7,310 nucleotides of DNA. Origin: JBJXGE01 sp046154185. Lineage in GTDB: Bacteria; Planctomycetota; UBA8108; UBA1146; JAJFFE01. Made by a program: the position numbers and the translations under genes. The stretch covers positions 1-7,310 of the forward strand of contig JBJXGE010000040.1 of the NCBI GenBank assembly GCA_046154185.1, written 5' to 3'. Under the pieces are notes generated by a model. The model was not told the origin of the DNA, did no database searches, and was given only the letters and a program-made list of their open reading frames with translations. Of the stretch, positions 5,966-7,310 are shown in pieces. Position 1 is the stretch's first letter. Each line of letters starts with the position of its first letter.

Positions 5966-6283
5966 CTGCGCTGCTAACAAGCAGCGGTTTCGTTGCCTCA
6001 CTCTCTCGACAACGACGCGCAAGTCTCTCGGCAAGTTCTGCCGAGCACGCTGTTTCGGCGAGACGGCGAATTTTTCACAGATCAGTTCGTAATGAGAATG
6101 GCCGCGAACTCGAAATTGCGCGAGCGCCCGCGCCGAGTGCGGAAGCCATCAGAAAATGAGTTCATCGCGTAGATAGAAACGGACGTTGACGCGAACGAAC
6201 CGACCCGGGCACAACCCCAAAATTCAACGTGCCGAATCTCGGCTGTTCTGCTTGGAAACAGTCTGCCACGATGCTCATGGACC

Positions 6284-6310
6284 GGCCGCGCTTCGCGGCC
6301 CGCCAATTTT
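6284..6310 (+). terminator. Possible weak terminator or attenuator stem before the thioredoxin gene
   Basis: A perfect 7-bp GC stem (GGCCGCG, loop CTT, CGCGGCC; 6284-6300) is followed six bases later by TTTT (6307-6310). The spacing to the T run is longer and the run shorter than in a strong intrinsic terminator. It ends just before the ribosome binding site AAGGAG (6314-6319), so it may instead affect initiation at the gene or mRNA stability. Confidence 0.3.
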
Positions 6311-6313
6311 GTG

Positions 6314-6319
6314 AAGGAG
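6314..6319 (+). promoter_or_regulatory. Ribosome binding site of the thioredoxin-fold gene
   Basis: AAGGAG lies 9 bases before the first of two adjacent ATG codons (6329 and 6332). It supports the start at 6329, with 6332 as an equally acceptable second start that changes the protein by one residue. Confidence 0.75.
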
Positions 6320-6328
6320 TAGGGACCG

Positions 6329-7264
6329 ATGATGTTCGAGACGACAAGTCGACGCTGCTTGCGGAGCGTTGCCACTTTGCTGCTCTTGAGTTTTGTGAGC
6401 ACCAGCTTCGCAGGTGAAGGCTTGCCGTGGGTTCACAAATTCGAAGAAGCGCAGGCGAAAGCGAAGAAAGAGAAGAAGGATCTATTCATCAACTTCACCG
6501 GCAGCGACTGGTGCGGTTGGTGCAAGCGCCTCGACGCGGAAGTATTCACGCAAGGCGATTTCGCCAAGACCGCCGGCAAAGACTTCATATTCGTCTTCAT
6601 CGACTTTCCCAAGGCAGCGGATTTGAAGGCGAAAGTGCCAGATCCAAAGAGCAATGAAGAGCTGCAAAAGAAGTACGGCGTCCAGGGTTTTCCGACCATT
6701 TTGCTGACCGACGCTGAAGGTCGCGTTTACGGCCGCACGGGCTACCAAGAAGGCGGCCCCGAGAAATACCTCGCGAGCCTCACCAAGTTCCGCGAGGGTG
6801 GCGAGAAGATCAAGGCGCTGCTCGATAACAAGAAGAAGAACAAACAAGTGGAGTTGTTAAAAGCGGCGCTCCCGGTCTTGGCGGAACAAGACCTGCTCGA
6901 TCTTCCCGAGTACAAGGATTTCCTCGACCAAGCGAAAAAGCTCGACGCGAAGGGCGAACACGGACTGCTGCCGATTGTTCTCGGTCACGAGGAGAATAAG
7001 GCGCTCCTCAAGCTCGTCGATTTGCCGCGCGGTCAAGCGCCGGACTGGAACAAAGTCAACGATCAGATCAAGGCCTCGAAACACGCCAACGGTCGCACGT
7101 TTGGCAACATCACGATCGCGTGCGCGGATTGGCTGCGCAAACAAAAGCGCCACGCTGACGCGAAGACTCTATACGAGCGCTTGCTCACCGACCCGGCCGC
7201 CAAGGACGATCCGCGCGTCCAAGCCGGCTTGAAAGATTGCGAAGAGCAACTCAAGAAGAGTTGA
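6329..7264 (+). CDS. Exported thioredoxin-fold protein with CGWC active site
   Basis: The 311-residue protein begins with a signal peptide: Arg-rich n-region (Arg8, Arg9, Arg12), hydrophobic run VATLLLLSFVSTSFA and likely cleavage after Ala28 (SFA-GEG), so it should act outside the cytoplasmic membrane. Residues about 33-155 form a thioredoxin fold of the Thioredoxin_7 type: strand LFINFTGS, active site WCGWCK with Cys62 and Cys65, and the cis-proline loop GFPTILL (Pro122). Such proteins exchange or reduce disulfides in exported proteins; the substrate is unknown. Residues about 160-311 are Lys/Leu/Ala-rich and mostly helical, without a motif I can name; the last 50 (CADWLRKQKRHADAKTLYERLL) resemble a TPR-like helix pair. 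The gene stands alone and divergent from the atp operon, so a link to ATP synthase is not implied. Many relatives occur in PVC bacteria. Confidence 0.9.
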   Translation: MMFETTSRRCLRSVATLLLLSFVSTSFAGEGLPWVHKFEEAQAKAKKEKKDLFINFTGSDWCGWCKRLDAEVFTQGDFAKTAGKDFIFVFIDFPKAADLKAKVPDPKSNEELQKKYGVQGFPTILLTDAEGRVYGRTGYQEGGPEKYLASLTKFREGGEKIKALLDNKKKNKQVELLKAALPVLAEQDLLDLPEYKDFLDQAKKLDAKGEHGLLPIVLGHEENKALLKLVDLPRGQAPDWNKVNDQIKASKHANGRTFGNITIACADWLRKQKRHADAKTLYERLLTDPAAKDDPRVQAGLKDCEEQLKKS

Positions 7265-7295
7265 GTCGCCAACATTTCGATCGGAGACGGGCGAC
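7265..7295 (+). other. Possible stem after the thioredoxin-fold gene
   Basis: GTCGCC (7265-7270), directly after the stop codon, can pair with GGCGAC (7290-7295) across a 19-base loop. No T run follows before the window ends at 7310, so termination here is doubtful. The remaining bases hold nothing else I recognise. Confidence 0.2.
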
Positions 7296-7310
7296 GATTC
7301 GCACGCGAAT

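Larger units (their letters stand above)
5919..6328 (+). other. Long untranslated leader or small-RNA region
   Basis: About 410 bases lie between the predicted transcription start and the thioredoxin gene. I recognise no protein gene: the open frames across it on either strand lack ribosome binding sites, conserved motifs and normal composition. It does contain perfect hairpins: CGCTGC-6-GCAGCG (5969-5986), CTCGGCA-5-TGCCGAG (6027-6045) and GGCCGCG-3-CGCGGCC (6284-6300). The right arm of the second could instead pair further on (GCCGA 6040-6044 with TCGGC 6055-6059), shortly before a T5 run (6071-6075). The layout is compatible with an attenuated or structured leader or a small RNA; it does not match any riboswitch class I can name by eye. 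Confidence 0.35.

Noticed and set aside
5839..6159. A 106-codon plus-strand frame upstream of the thioredoxin gene
   Set aside because: Low-complexity Ser/Arg/Ala composition, no known motif and no convincing Shine-Dalgarno; it also begins upstream of the predicted transcription start.
6082..6402. A 106-codon minus-strand frame overlapping the start of the thioredoxin gene
   Set aside because: It runs antisense into a clear signal-peptide coding region and has no recognisable domain.
1..7310. CRISPR arrays, insertion sequences, attachment sites
   Set aside because: No regularly spaced direct repeats, transposase or integrase motifs, or terminal inverted repeats were seen on either strand.

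Overview
The window carries most of an F-type (F1Fo) ATP synthase operon, read on the minus strand and leaving the left edge, followed by a gene-free stretch of about 670 bases and one divergently read gene for an exported thioredoxin-fold protein. In order of transcription (right to left) the operon reads atpZ, atpI, atpB (a), atpE (c), atpF (b), atpH (delta), atpA (alpha), atpG (gamma). The usual order would put atpD (beta) and atpC (epsilon) next, beyond position 1; neither is visible here.

The DNA is GC-rich. No rRNA or taxon marker is present, so the source is inferred. The exported protein has a CGWC active site in a 'FTGSDWCGWCK' context, which I associate with the Planctomycetota/Verrucomicrobiota (PVC) group. 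The ATP synthase b subunit carries a signal-peptide-like N-terminus, seen in PVC bacteria and some deltaproteobacterial lineages. A PVC bacterium, probably a planctomycete, is the best guess at moderate confidence.

The operon is tightly packed. There are 4-base GTGA stop/start overlaps at atpZ/atpI and atpI/atpB and an 11-base overlap at atpH/atpA. Gaps of 3 to 14 bases separate atpE/atpF, atpF/atpH and atpA/atpG. The one longer gap (42 bases) lies before atpE and holds a U-rich tract and the strongest Shine-Dalgarno in the window, as expected for a subunit needed in many copies. The c subunit lacks the Na+-binding residues, so the enzyme is predicted to run on protons. AtpZ and AtpI are small membrane proteins linked to assembly or ion supply of Fo.

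Between the operon and the thioredoxin gene (5659-6328) I see no convincing protein gene of ordinary size. It does hold a plausible minus-strand promoter for the operon (5725-5753) and a near-consensus plus-strand sigma70-type promoter (5885-5912) overlapped by inverted repeats. Downstream lies a roughly 410-base leader with a 14-codon frame starting almost at the predicted transcription start and several perfect hairpins, the last just before the ribosome binding site of the thioredoxin gene. This leader is the part least explained by known genes. Otherwise the window is an ordinary housekeeping locus, and I found no sign of a new multi-gene system, mobile element or CRISPR array.
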